A stretch of DNA of 64,000 nucleotides. Origin: Eledone cirrhosa. Lineage: Eukaryota; Mollusca; Cephalopoda; Octopoda; Eledonidae. The first letter of the stretch is position 1; every line of letters begins with the position of its first letter. Both the position numbers and the translations under genes were made by a program. The notes beneath the pieces were generated by a model, which saw only the letters and a program-made list of their open reading frames with translations, was not told where the DNA came from and searched no databases. Positions 48,969 to 64,000 of the stretch are shown piece by piece. The stretch spans positions 32,248,291-32,312,290 of the forward strand of contig OZ024748.1 in assembly GCA_964016885.1 (NCBI GenBank), read 5' to 3'.

Positions 48969-51065
48969 AGTTAACTTTAAGGCCTTTTGATTCTAGGCCA
49001 TGCTTCCATGTTTGGAATTTCTTCTCTAGTTCAGCCATAGACTCAGCTATGAGCGTTAGATCATCTGCGTATAGGAGTTCCCATGGGCAGCCAATCTTGA
49101 ACTCCTGTTATAGCCTGAAGGGCTATAATAAATAGGACGGGGCTAAGGACAGAGCCTTGATGAACACCAACTTTTCCATTACTTTCTTCACTATATTCAT
49201 TGTTAATTCTAACCTTGCTGACTGTTTCTTTATACATGGCTTGTATAGCTCTCACAAGCCATTCATCAACACCTAGTTTTCTAAGAGCCCACCAGATAAT
49301 GGTGTGGGGGACTCTTTCAAAGGCTTTCTTCAAGTCTACAAAAGCTAAGTAAGGGGTTTATTTTTAGCTAGGTACTTCTCCTGTAGTTGTTGTACAAGGA
49401 AAAGAGCGTCTGTGGTAATTTTTTAACAAAGGGTATGATAAGTGATTTATGTAGAATAGTTATATGTGGCTATTAGTTGGTATCATCATCATCATCATCA
49501 CCGTTTTGGTAATAACAAAGCTGTTAGAGGAAATAACATGAATAATAAGAATAAATGTAATAATGAGAATAAAAAGAATGATTTGGTTTATATATATGAG
49601 TTTACTTCCTGTGAATCAATTAAAAAGTACATATAAAACAGTTACCAAGAGTTGTTAATTCTGTTATTGTTGTTGATGTGAAAACAGCGAGCGACAGATA
49701 ATGTTGTTGTTATTTGGAGTCCGTGGTAATAGTTGAGACCATAGTGAGTGAGAGAGAGTAATGGTTTGTATATCCCTGAATGGTCTGTAATTGTTTGTAG
49801 ACCACTGTGGCTTGTACATGGTCTGTAGTAGTAGGGCTCCAATCTCTCTGTGTATCTATAGACCTCATGGTATCTGTTGATAGTGGTGAATCTTTCACAT
49901 AGCTAGTTCTGTAGTGGGGTGCTCCGATGTCTATATTTCTGTAGACAACTAGGGTCTGTTGTTAGCAGTGAAATTCTTACATAGTTAGTTGCTAGCGTAA
50001 TGCTCCGATGTTTCTGGCTAAAGTAGGATGGTACAGGCTCTATATATAGCTGTCACTTCCTGTCACCTACCTTGAGGGGATAGCCAACACATCAACCTGT
50101 CTACAACAAAAGGGTGTTGACCTAGAATTTGACCTTTAGGTGTCACCCAAGGTTCAAGGTGCAGATAGATTATGCTACACTTTTACCTGACACAAACTCA
50201 AACTGCATTTCATCTAGATCAATTCGCTTTCTGTGACCTTCATGACCTGGTAAACTAACTTAATGTCTCTATAGTTTCCCCTATCTAGAGCATCCCCTTT
50301 ACCCTTGTAGCAGTTAATGATGATGCTGCTACGCCAGTCCTTTGGTATGAGACCATTCTGTATTACATGGTTTACTATCTGAGTGACCATAGTATGTCCC
50401 ACCATTCCAGATGCTTTCAACATCTCAGCAGCTATCTCCGAAGGCCCAGCTTGCCTGTCTTCATATCTTTGATTGACTTACTTATTATACTACCTTTAAC
50501 TTGCACTAATGATCCCTCTATTGGATCGATGTGGGGCTGACTATCTTTTTCCCATTTATTCTACTCATTTAGTAGCCTCTCGTAGTGACACTTCCAAGCT
50601 ATCTTCTTATCAGTAAAAGTGAGGGCAAGTACACCATTAGCATTACAGATTCACTTCTCCTCGACAATATCACGATTTTCCTTGACACATTGTCTAGCAA
50701 TCCTGAACACCTCACGTTTTTGGTCCTCTTGTTGTAGGACATGCTTGATCTTTCTATCCTCTGCTTCCCTTTTTGCAAGGTACACTTGTCTCTTAGCTTC
50801 TCTCCTGGCCACTTGATAGTGTTCTCTACTTCCCCATCCTGCTTTTTGGCCTTGATTGTCTCTTCCACCTTACAGTTCCACCACGAAGTTACTCTCCTCC
50901 TGCCTATAGGTCTGCTCCAGCCACAGATTTCATCCGTCGCTTTCAGCAGGTTCACTTTCAAGAATTCCCACTGTTCCTCTATATTGTACGTCTCTAATTG
51001 CTCTACCTTACTGGCTGTGGGGTCCTTCAACTTCCATATTCTTCTCCTCAAGGTAGTCTTTTGTT
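48967..51065 (-). pseudogene. LINE family 1 copy, split by an insertion
   Basis: Minus strand from 51,065: linker with LRRRIWKLKDPTAS, EICGWSRPIGRRRVT and REARRQ-like codons; RT start MLKASGMVGHTMV and GLIPKDWRSS (50,423-50,300); a break at 50,172; then RT motifs KKAFERVPHTIIWWALRKLG, VGVHQGSVLSPVLF and the YADDLTLI region (49,415-48,990). Several frameshifts. The piece between 49,417 and 50,171 is foreign. Confidence 0.82.
49417..50171. mobile_element. Unidentified 750-bp insertion in LINE
   Basis: Sequence unrelated to the LINE: starts tgtggtaattttttaac, contains a CAT run (49,483-49,500), two imperfect copies of a stretch with gtgaa-ttc-acatag and gctccgatgt (about 49,890 and 49,970), a tatatatagctgtcac box (50,040), and ends near atgctaca. 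TG and CA ends suggest a solo LTR, but I see no target duplication. A plus frame NDLVYIYEFTSCESIKKYI near 49,580 is a possible PLE scrap. Confidence 0.35.
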
Positions 51066-51945
51066 TTATGTTCATTGTTCATCACACACACACATAATTG
51101 ATATTCTCTTTGGAATTACTGATGAAACTTGTTAGTGACACAATACAAGAGAAGTTCATACCCAAGATTAAGTTGCTTTATTTAGCTTTTGTAGATCTAG
51201 AAAAGGCCTTTGACAGAGTACCTCACTCTGTTATCTGGTAGTCCTTCAGAAAATTAGGTGGAGAATGGCCTGTGAGAGCAGTGCAAGCCATGTACAGAGG
51301 AGCTGTCAGTAAAGTGAGAGTACGAAGGGAGTGTATTGAATTACTCATTAAACTCATGGTTCAGTTCACAACCCACTGCTGTTCATCATAGTTCTCCAGG
51401 CCATAAACAATGGGTTTAAGACTGGCTGTTCACGGGAAACAGTCTCTGTGAATGATGTGGTCCTTATAGCTGACTCCATAAAAGAACTAGAGAATAAGTG
51501 ACCCTACTGCATATGTAGAAAAGGAGTAGGCATAAACTGTACTGTGTACACAATGATAGTTTCCGCTATCTAGGTGGAGAGAAATGGAGTGACCAAGCTT
51601 CGTTGGATGTCCAACGTAAATGTGAGAGGAAGGCAGAGCTTGCATAAAATGAGGAAGAAATTGGACTTCAGAGGAAACGGAAGTGGTGTGCTAGAGAGAA
51701 GACTGCTTTGGTACGGATATGTGATATGCATGGATCATGATGATCACTGGTTAAAGAAGCGACAGGGAATATCAGAGGAGGGAAGCCATAGTAGAGGTAG
51801 ACCAAGGAAGACCAGGGTAGATGTGATGAGAGCTGAAACTCACAGAGGATTTGACGAAGGAACAAGCGAGTGGGGAGATGTTGTGCTTAAAAGGACCCAT
51901 CCAACCCATGCCAGGATTGAAAGACGGACGTAAAATTATGATGAT
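51066..51945 (+). pseudogene. LINE family 3 copy, duplicate of 30.1-31.2 kb
   Basis: Same deletion-bearing structure as the first copy: RT scrap with FVDLEKAFDRVPHSVIW (51,186-51,240), GAVSKVRV, then a jump to the tail ERNGVTKLRWMSNVNVRGR and GRPRKTRV. Ends at atgatgatgtag. It is shorter around 51,540-51,575 than copy 1. Confidence 0.8.
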
Positions 51946-53110
51946 GTAGATGAAGTAAATTAAATCTAAACAGATTTCGACTAAAACTTCCCTGAAACAA
52001 CAAGGTACAGCTAAATATAAAATATATTTTATAATGTAAGGTAGTGAACCACATAATTAAATAGACGGAGGTAATTTAAATAATAAAGATATCTTTAATT
52101 TACTTAAAGCAATAACAAGGTACGGCTAAATATGAACTATATTTTATAATAATTAAATAGACGGAGGTATTTTAAATAATAAAGACAGTCATGATAACGA
52201 TATATTTTATATCACATGTAAACAGTGGAATCTGGTGATTGAAAAATATCACATTAACATTTCAGTTTGGATGTTTTTTTTTCTATATATAAAAGTGGAG
52301 GAAGAAATATATTTTTCCAATGTTGTTATATATTTTTTCACTTGTATATAATTATTGGATCGTTGTAGGGTTCACATAATTATATTATTTACACACATTA
52401 ATATAGACATTAAGTAAATCTTTGTCAACTTACCTCCTTCTGATATAATCAATGTGTTGTGTTGTTAGTTTTTACTAAACAACCAAAGAAATAATATCTT
52501 TGTTATCAAATTAGAAGTTTCAAAGATGTTATCTGCTTTATTTCATGACATTAACGTTGGTGTAACTTCTTCATCTTAAATTGATATCTTGTCAGAATGA
52601 AGTAGTGAGGCTGACTTTATGTCTTTAGCTACAGATTTGATAGGAAATATATATATATATATATTAGGTTGATATGTGGTCTAAAATATATATATTGTCT
52701 ATAAATGGCTGATAGCAGATGTTCTGGTGAAATAATAGTTTTACTACTACAGTTTGTAATGGAACTCTTAGTAGACACAATTGTAAAGTAAGAATAGATA
52801 TGACAGTGTAAGACTGATGCCGGGAAATTAAAATTGTGTATATATATATAATTGTTACACAAGATATAATTAGATTAATTAAAGTTATAATGAAGACAGC
52901 AGGTACTCGGTGTCGTTGACAATGTTTCAACTCTTATGCCGGTGTCATACGTTAAAAGTCCCTGATATAATTTAATACCTTCAGACACAGTTCCAATCGT
53001 ATTTAATTTATTGTAAATCAAAAATTATCACTCAATAAAATATCAATTATATATCAATAAGAAAACCTCTACGTAGTCTTTCTAACTACTAGAAATAGCA
53101 GCGATATTAT
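51946..53110 (+). repeat. Repeat R, copy 2
   Basis: Matches 31,183-32,300 throughout, with an added segment of about 110 bp near 52,238-52,345 and a deletion near 52,150. It follows the same LINE tail, so LINE plus R were duplicated together or are one element. Confidence 0.85.
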
Positions 53111-53131
53111 CCATTACAAGTGCTCTCTCTC

Positions 53132-53179
<48 letters not shown>

Positions 53180-53683
53180 TATATGTATGTATATATGGGT
53201 ATGTATGAGTGTGTATATGTGTAATTAGGGTTTTGGTATATGTACGTTTGGTGAACATATGTGTATTTACCTGTAGGTATGTGTGAGTGTCCGTTCTCCA
53301 CGCATTTATGCGTGTATATTTATATATGTATATATAATTATATGTATATACACACACACAAACATATATTTATATGCGTATTTGGTGTATACGTTCGTAC
53401 GTGTGCGGGTATATGTGTCGCACCGGTTTACGTCCGTGTGCGCCTGTTTATGTGTAAATACATGTATATGCATGCATGGTGTGTGTTTTCGCATATGCAC
53501 GTGTGTACATGTGTGTATGTATATAGTTAATTATTATTACTTTTATGATTTTAATAACCTCTGTCATTTTCGTTCAACTAATTTATTTACATTATTCTGA
53601 ACTCCAAAGCCGAGAATCATTCAGTTTCCTAAATAGTATATTAGTCTACGACTCCATTTATACCATAAACGTGGTTTTAGTGC
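53111..53683 (+). repeat. PLE pseudo-LTR remnant, 5' of third PLE
   Basis: TA, TG and CA microsatellites with islands that are reverse complements of 44,690-45,230 (gaatcattcagtttcctaaa, agtctacgactccatttata, ccataaacgtggtttt). It therefore lies in plus orientation, opposite to the 45-kb PLE. The end that would carry the hammerhead is missing. Confidence 0.7.
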
Positions 53684-54862
53684 TAAAATAGTTAACTTTC
53701 TAGACGTGACGCTTAACCTAAATACGGGACTTATAAGCCCTTTTCACAAGATTAATGAAAACTTAGCATACATCAACTGTAACTCAAACCACCCACTATC
53801 CATAATTAAATCCATTCCACGCAGCCTATCCCTTAGGATCTCCCGCCTCTCGTCTAACCGACAAATCTTCGAAGAACATGCAGAATACTACAATACTGCA
53901 TTAGACAAGGCAGACCACTTAGATAGAGTAGAATATCAGATGAAAGCCTCCGTAAAACGCACACGAACACGCATAACACAAACTCCGGTAACACACGCAC
54001 TTACGCATAGAACTACAAAGTATACGGCAAATAGAAATACAACATCGAAATCAAACAAGTCACGCAGTAGAAAATGTATTTGGTATAACCCCATATTTAA
54101 CACCTCTATTAGTACTAACCTACCCTCTACCCTCTTTAGAATAATAAATAAGCACTTTCCAGATTCACATAGATACAGCAAAATCCTTAGCACTAAATAT
54201 ATTAGACTATCTTACTCCACGGCACCAAATATAGAGGCACACATTAAGATGCTTAACGCTAAAAAGATACATAACAACACCAAAACACAAATTTACAACA
54301 ATAACAATACAATCACCACCGAACACAACAGAATATCTAATACACAACCACCCGCTAATAGGCAAACAAAACGTAACACACTTGTACAGGCATCGCAGCA
54401 CACAAATAATGCCAAAGTTGCTCACGACAAGAACTGTAACTGCCACCTACCTGAAACCTGTCCATTACATAATGAATGTATGCAGTCTAACCTGGTTTAC
54501 CAATGCACAGTGGAATCAGACAACCAGAAATGGTATTACATCGGAGCGACTGGGAATACATTTAAAGCCCGTTGGTATACACACCGTTACGCAATGAAAC
54601 ATTCCCAGCACCGTTATGTAACTACGCTTGCAAACAAGACCTGGCAACTGAAGGAAAGAAACCATCAATACACCCTGAAGTGGAAAAAATTATGGAACGC
54701 GCCCCATATCGGAGTGGTATGAGAAGCTGTCGATTATGCGACCTTGAGCTGTTCCACATTTTAAGTTCGAAGAATAAGTTACTCAACAATAAAATCGAAA
54801 GATCAATTTATTATAAACATAGACTCAAAGAGAAGTTTTCGCACTACAAATCGAACCCTTAA
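53684..54862 (+). pseudogene. Penelope-like element C-terminal part with GIY-YIG
   Basis: Open from 53,706 to 54,722. Starts in the RT thumb (VNFLDVTLNL, SNHPLSIIKSIPRSLSLRIS), then a basic Asn/Thr-rich linker, LPSTLFRIINKHFPDSHRYS, CNCHLPETCPLHNECM, and the GIY-YIG nuclease (LVYQCTVESDNQKWYYIGAT, then FKARWYTHR). A frameshift near 54,690 moves the tail to another frame (CDLELFHIL, YYKHRLKEKFSHYKSN). The RT catalytic part is absent: the 5' untranslated sequence joins the thumb directly at 53,684, an internal deletion. Confidence 0.85.
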
Positions 54863-55117
54863 CCTCTTACTACCAACTGACAAACTGCATATACTTAGAC
54901 TTTATACCCTCTTGTTGTATCTAAACCCTTTTAATTACCCACAAAACCAATACCTATATCCCCCTCTTCTCCCTCATTCCTCTTCTATTTCTTCGTTTTC
55001 TTCCTTCCTTCCCTCCCCTTCTTGGCTATCTTTTCTTTTCTTCTTTCTCACCCCCTTCTTTGCTTTTATTTTTGTCATTATCATCTTTATCTTTATTTTA
55101 TATATATATATATATAC
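54863..55117. other. Pyrimidine-rich non-coding stretch
   Basis: Long C/T-rich run (54,958-55,100) then TA repeat. Probably the 3' untranslated end of the PLE. No gene. Confidence 0.4.
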
Positions 55118-56350
55118 ATAAACTGGAAACAATCTCCTAATTTGTAGAAAACTTATAATGAAACAATTGTTTGGAAAGAGAGATATATTATAACTTTAAT
55201 TATATCTCATAAAATAATACAACTGGCTTTCCACAAAATACATATAGTTAGCACTCCAAACACTTAAATTGGGTTTATACTAACATATAACCTAATGTTT
55301 GTTGAGTGAGATGGTTACCAGTCAGAGTTTAGCTTTAAGCTATCTCTGTTATTGTATTAAATATTTTACTCTTGATTGGCCAGAGGTATTTATTTCCAGG
55401 TACCTTATAAATATGACTTTCCGTATTTATTACTGTTGTGCGATATGATGGTTTTTTGGTTGTTACTTCTCTGTTTTTAGCCTAAGAATATATATATATG
55501 CCTGTGTAAATAATTACATGCATATTTTTATTTTTTTAAATTAATTGAGTTCTTAACACGTGGAATTGATATTAGTTTTGAAATAACTAATTAGCCCGCG
55601 TATATTTAATATTTTACTCTTAATTCGGCCAGAGATTTACATTCCCGATTGCCCTTTAAAGCGTAACTTTCCGTATTTCTACGGTTATGAGTTGCGGTTT
55701 GTTATTCAGGTATGACTTCTGTTTTTAGCCTAAGAAAATATCTATATGCGTGTGTAATTAATACGTGCATGCATTTATTTTTTTAACTTCAATTGAGTTC
55801 TTAACACGTTGGATTGATAATGTTTTTGAAAAAACTAATTAACCCGCGTGAATATTATTTTTTCTTTTCTCGTGTATTGGTTGTCTCCCCTTCCCGCTTC
55901 GTGATGCTATAATACTTCCTCAGTCAAAAACTGCTGGAATTTCAAATTTGGCGGTCATTCGATGCGTGAGGGAGCAGCTTAGCAGACACGATTTTTAACT
56001 GCGGTAAGAATTTTTTCTTATATCAAAGTTTAATGGGCTTCCACTGATGATTTATAAGCCCCCACCTAAATATATTCTTACATGAATATATGTTAGGCAT
56101 CTACATAAACTGGAAACAATCTCCTAATTTGTAGAAAACTTATAATGAAACAATTGTTTGGAAAGAGAGATATATTATAACTTTAGTTATATCTCATAAA
56201 ATAATACAACTGGCTTTCCACAAAATACATATAGTTAGCACCCCAAACACTTAAATTGGGTTTATACTAACATATAACCTAATGTTTGTTGAGTGAGATG
56301 GTTACCAGTCAGAGTTTAGCTTTAAGCTATCTCTGTTATTGTATTAAATA
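55118..56350 (+). repeat. Terminal direct-repeat element with two internal 244-bp units
   Basis: 55,118-55,365 and 56,102-56,350 are nearly identical (three or fewer differences seen), starting acataaactggaaacaatc and ending tgttattgtattaaata. Between them two diverged tandem units of about 244 bp (55,363-55,606 and 55,607-55,850) share ttttactctt, tttccgtattt, agcctaagaa and gagttcttaacacg. No ORF. It could be a miniature terminal-repeat retroelement or a small tandem array; class unresolved. Confidence 0.75.
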
Positions 56351-56954
56351 ATTATATATATATATATTTATCTCTTTATATCTCCCCCTCTCTCTCTCTC
56401 CCTCTCTATCCATCCCTCCCACTATGATCAATTTAATTCTCTTTAACTCACTACATTCCACGACATGAAGTCTGCTATCAAAACTGACCAAGGAATCCTT
56501 CCACCTCTACCCCTCCCTCCATCTCAGTTTGTCACTCTACTTCCTACCTCTTCCCCCTTCCTCTCTCTCTATACTATTCCGTTTGTCCCCTCACCTTCTG
56601 ATTCCTCTCTCTCTATACTAGTAAATACAATTCCAAATAAATGTTTTTCTCTATATATTAAGAATTATTTCAAGAGTAACTTACTATTTTGAAAATTTGG
56701 ACTGTGAACAACAATTATAATTGAGTGGCTGCTATTTGCAGTATAGCAATATAAGTTTGCACTTACCAATGAAACGGTCGTAAATACCTGGATAAAATCT
56801 TTCTCTTAATGCTTACCTGTGTTTTCTCTTTTATACTTTATACTCCAAGATTGAACGGAATTCTTACAAACTTGTGGAGTTACCCCTAACCGTACGTTTC
56901 TTAACCAAGAACTGGATCACAATAAGCAATTTTTTGCTTCTCTAACTATATATA
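56351..56954. other. Non-coding, CT-rich
   Basis: TA run, then tctctc and ccctcc tracts to about 56,620; the remainder is unique AT-rich sequence. No gene or named repeat seen. Confidence 0.5.
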
Positions 56955-57560
56955 TGTAGTGACCTACATTCCGCGGGCTCACATACATTCTCTGTGCGTG
57001 ATTTGGCTCAGCTCAGCCAATCAACGCCAGTAGAAGAGGATGTATCCCTACGCGCCCCGAGGGAGAAATTCCCCGCGAAGATTTGAAGAATCTCTCTCTC
57101 GCACCCGGAACTTCGAACCAGTAACACGTACAACATGTGACGGTGAGATTTTGCGCTTTGGCCTGCCGGCTTTCCGGCACAATGGCACATTCCCTTTTGT
57201 AACCTCATTTTATGTGTAACTTCAACCATACAAGTTAACAAACATTATTTGTGCTACATCACAAGGGTGGTTGATTGGCAGTATCGGTAGAGGGTTGGAC
57301 GCCATGCTTTCTAGCATAGTTACGTCCCTTTATGATCTGAGTTCAAATTCCGCCGAGGTTAATTTAGCCTTTCATCCTTACGGGGTCGATAAAATAAAGT
57401 ACCAGTAATGTACTGGGTATGTGCTGGCCTTGTGTCTAAAGTAGAAACAATTATTTGTGCTACAACAAAAATAAACATACATTTCATCTCTAATTTCTGC
57501 TGTTGACATCATTATTATGTTACTCGTGTCTCAATAACATTTATATACTATGCTGCTAAA
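56955..57560 (+). repeat. 5' LTR with SINE insertion
   Basis: Starts tgtagtgacctacattc and ends actatgctgctaaa. Contains a full octopus SINE at 57,259-57,449 flanked by ATTATTTGTGCTACA at 57,244-57,258 and 57,450-57,464. Confidence 0.85.
57244..57464 (+). mobile_element. tRNA-derived SINE in LTR, 15-bp TSD
   Basis: Reads gattggcagtatcggtagag, gagttcaaattccgccgagg, tttcatccttacggggtc. Its 3' half is also in the 3' LTR at the same place, so it inserted before the last transposition of this element. Confidence 0.9.
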
Positions 57561-58982
57561 AGTGGTGCCCCCGACGTGATGAATATTTTCAGTTCAAAAT
57601 GTTCCTTTTGAAATGAGATTAAAATTGGCAGTGTATGTAAAAAAAAAAAAAAATTTATGCCACGAGGAAATTTCAAAACGGCTACTACCAAGTACTTCTC
57701 TACTACCAGCCATCAGCAGCAACACATGGCTAACCAACACCAGAGAATGGTGATGTGGCAGCTTGTAACTTTACCGACGCAACCACCATACCTTCTGTCT
57801 CGTTACCACAAGGACTCGAGAAATTAAGACATCAGTCTTCTCACCACTATGGCGTCAGACGTGGCTGCCATATTGGTGACTCTAGTTTCTTCAACGCTCG
57901 ACTTCGATTCTACAGAAGATTCATTGTGACTTTGCTTTAACAACAACAACAACTCTACTAGCTCCCTAGTAACAGCGATCCCAAAGAAAAGAAAAGCGAA
58001 CTTTTTGTTAAAAGAAAAGAAACAATTCTTTCTTTCTTCCTTTTTTTTTCAGGCATTTATTTTGGACATTTATTTTTTTTAAACTGTATTATATGGAAAT
58101 TCATTTTTTTCTATCATTGTATATATGACTGCATCATTTTCTTTATCATTGTATATATGACTGCACCCACATATTTATTTGCTGTATTACATGCCTTCAT
58201 ATGCACACATTTCTTTGTCACCCACCAACATGTTGTTCTTAGTATATGTTCTTCAAACGTAATATTCTGCGAGATCCCTTTTCACCTGGTTGAGGTGCCG
58301 TCACATGCTAGCGACTCATAGAGCTTAATTCACCTGGATTCAAACAGGCACCGCAACACGAGAATGCTAATTGCAACTGAACTCAAACAGTTTCGCATCT
58401 CGTTGCACACTCATCGTCCATAACAACCTCCATCTTGTTACCTTACCCGACTCACTGGGAAAACAACAAATAGAACTGGACTTGTCAGCATTTCCACCAC
58501 TGCTGTGGATTCGCCGGAATTATGGAATTTACACTGCAACTACTACCCACCTACAGATTCAACTTGCTTTTTTCTTTTCAAAGCAACCAGCCATTTTTTC
58601 CTGGTTCCCTAGCACTTTCGGCAATACATCTGGGAGGCCCACATTTTCTCGCCTACCCATCATCTTCTTGCCAGCACTGGTAAACTACCATAATAGCTTC
58701 ATCCACAGCTACTGATACAACACTTACCATTAACATTTAATGCAAGAACAGCAACTTCGCCCATGTCAGACTTTATCCGTTTTCTGTTAGACCTTTGGTG
58801 GTCACGTATAAACTACAAAACAGCTAGTCATTTGACACAGCGGCTCAACACGGCCCTTAGCGCCTCGTTTTTTTTTCTTGCATGTATCCTTCTGCTCAAT
58901 TATTTTTTCACTGATGTGTTCTTTCAGCATTTTTTCTTGTTGATTCAATAATCTGTATCGTCTTCCGTCTAGAGGGTGAGTA

Positions 58983-62735
<3,753 letters not shown>

Positions 62736-62894
62736 TATATAGGTATATATATATTTAAAGGTTAAACAAGGTTCAATGAATAAATCAAAGAATGAGTTTT
62801 ACAATAGTTTGGAAGCACTCAACAAAAATGGTTTTCCGGAGTTATTAATATTAATTCAAAATATTTACAAAAATAGACATTCGTGTGATCAAGT

Positions 62895-62962
62895 ATATTT
62901 TATTACACATATTTCAGAAGTACTGAGCTATCTTCAACAGTACGTCCTCATCAGATAAAATA
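62895..62962 (-). ncRNA. Type I hammerhead ribozyme motif, left arm
   Basis: Minus strand CTGATGA 62,954-62,948, stem II with GTACTG and CAGTAC, GAAA 62,915-62,912, minimal stem III (one G-U), and A/T stem I. Confidence 0.78.
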
Positions 62963-63056
62963 AGATGATGCATGACATACCCTGACTTAGTAGATGGTTA
63001 AGATTCAGTTAAGATTCATAACCATCTACTAAGTCAGGGTATGTCATGCATCATCT

Positions 63057-63123
63057 TATTTTATCTGATGAGGACGTACTGTTGAAGATAGCTCAGTACC
63101 TCTGAAATAAGTATAATAAAATA
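63057..63123 (+). ncRNA. Type I hammerhead ribozyme motif, right arm
   Basis: Stem I TATTTTAT (63,057-63,064) with ATAAAATA (63,116-63,123), perfect. Core CTGATGA 63,065-63,071. Stem II GTACTG with CAGTAC plus outer GGA/TCT. GAAA 63,104-63,107. Stem III ATA with TAT around AG. The base 5' of the cut is A at 63,115. Canonical core. Confidence 0.85.
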
Positions 63124-63173
63124 TACTTGATCACACGAATGTCTATTTTTGTTAATATTTTGAATTAATATAG

Positions 63174-64000
63174 GTATATATATATAGATATGTTTCTTTA
63201 TTAGCCACAGGGGAACAAAAGAAGGGGACAAATACAAAGGGGGAAGTATAGACGGGTGTGTATGATTGTGTGTAGAAGATTATATTAATAAAAGGAATTC
63301 CAACTTTGTCTGATTTACTCGTTTTATTTACAATCCTTTAAAATTTATAATGGTATTAGAATGAAATTGTATGGTAGAATATTAAATGTTAAGTGTTAAT
63401 TGAACAAGTACTTTCATGCTTTCGCAATCTTCATGTTCATAACGTGTGGTGACAGTCAAGTTTGCAATTTTCAACTGTAATGAGATGGGTAAATTTTGTG
63501 CCTTATATACAGTGAAAAATGGCTCCAGAATGCTAAATCTTGCAAACTGTATTTCGACCAATCGGTGTGTAGTTTCACTGGATTACTAAAGCTGATTGGT
63601 TTAGGCGTCACGGTTGGTTGAGCATGTCTAACGACTACTAATTGACCCTATCCAAAGCATCAATTGTTTTGCTATTTTTAGAAATTATGAAAATAGCATT
63701 TTCTAGTAATCATCACCATCAACATCACTTTTATTATTATTATTATTATTGTTATTGTTAGTGGTCGTAGTCATAGTCATAGTAGGATTAATACCCCATT
63801 ATTATTGTTCATTTAGCTTGGGTTTGAATTTATCAATAACATTCTTTTCTTTGATTTTTCTCTTGATTTCACTTGGTCTGTGTAATTTGTAGAATGGGAA
63901 TATTATAAATATTCCCTGACCACATGTTGATAGATAGTTACTTAGGGGTATCTGACGGACATTTGGGTCTCTGATTTGCTGTCGGTGTACCCGTGCACGT
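63174..64000. other. Unassigned non-coding sequence to window end
   Basis: tttctttattagccacag at 63,190 resembles a common octopus repeat head. A hammerhead-like motif lies at 63,401-63,439. A TTA/TTG run spans 63,728-63,760. No supported gene. Confidence 0.5.
63401..63439 (-). ncRNA. Small hammerhead-like motif, dimer type
   Basis: Minus strand: stem I TGAAC (63,439-63,435) with GTTCA (63,405-63,401), and an outer GTTA/TAAC extension; core ATGAAGA (C3 changed to A); stem II TGC with GCA around GAAA; then GAAA and palindromic AGTACT as a stem III that could only form between two molecules; then T. The layout parallels the PLE pseudo-LTR motif. Activity is doubtful. Confidence 0.45.

Larger units (their letters stand above)
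62757..63173. repeat. Inverted-repeat element with two opposed hammerheads, 63-kb copy
   Basis: Arms 62,848-63,000 and 63,019-63,173 are reverse complements around an 18-nt spacer. 62,757-62,847 matches the outer left arm of the 34,252 element and has no mirror on the right. TA tracts flank it. No coding capacity. Confidence 0.87.

Noticed and set aside
58371..58715. 114-codon frame inside the LTR element
   Set aside because: No gag, protease or envelope features; composition resembles random AT-rich frame. Left as non-coding interior.

Overview
This 64 kb window looks like gene-poor, repeat-saturated chromosomal DNA from a cephalopod, most likely an octopus. The reasons are: copies of octopus-type tRNA-derived SINEs (three with 12-15 bp target duplications), abundant TA/CA/GAT microsatellites, a C2H2 zinc-finger ORF of the expanded cephalopod type, and many broken LINEs and Penelope-like elements (PLEs). 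Apart from the zinc-finger ORF I see no intact host gene, and no rRNA or tRNA gene.

Layout. 1-18,844 is one uninterrupted satellite array of about 59 monomers (unit 318 bp), organised into higher-order repeats. 19-23 kb holds an inverted repeat with two hammerhead-ribozyme motifs and a decayed PLE (minus strand). 22.7-31.2 kb holds three broken APE-type LINE copies. 31-37 kb is a mosaic of a 1.1 kb repeat and its inverted fragments, SINEs, further hammerhead-bearing inverted repeats, a decayed RT piece and a 72-bp tandem repeat. 37.5-39.6 kb has a SINE, a 5'-truncated LINE and two more hammerhead elements. 39.7-41 kb is the zinc-finger ORF. 41.7-44.3 kb has a DNA transposon with a SINE inserted in it, a LINE and a Tc1-type transposase remnant. 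44.3-48.7 kb is a PLE flanked by about 1.1 kb pseudo-LTRs, each with a hammerhead-like fold. 49-55 kb repeats several of these families and holds a third, internally deleted PLE. 55-59.5 kb has a terminal-repeat element and a non-autonomous LTR element. 59.6-62.7 kb is an RTE-like LINE. 62.8-63.4 kb has three more hammerhead motifs.

The unifying observation is self-cleaving RNA. Each 318-bp satellite monomer I followed contains a sequence that folds as a type I hammerhead: stem I, a 4-bp stem II, GAAA, a 5-bp stem III and a GUC cleavage triplet. The core is non-canonical, because the C3-G8 pair is replaced by U3-A8. At least thirteen other hammerhead-like motifs of several sequence classes lie in short inverted repeats, isolated elements and PLE pseudo-LTRs. 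PLEs are known to carry such ribozymes, and hammerhead-bearing satellites and retrozymes are known in other animals. The window may therefore show a non-autonomous ribozyme/satellite population living beside its presumed PLE drivers. All folds were done by eye; no search or folding program was run.
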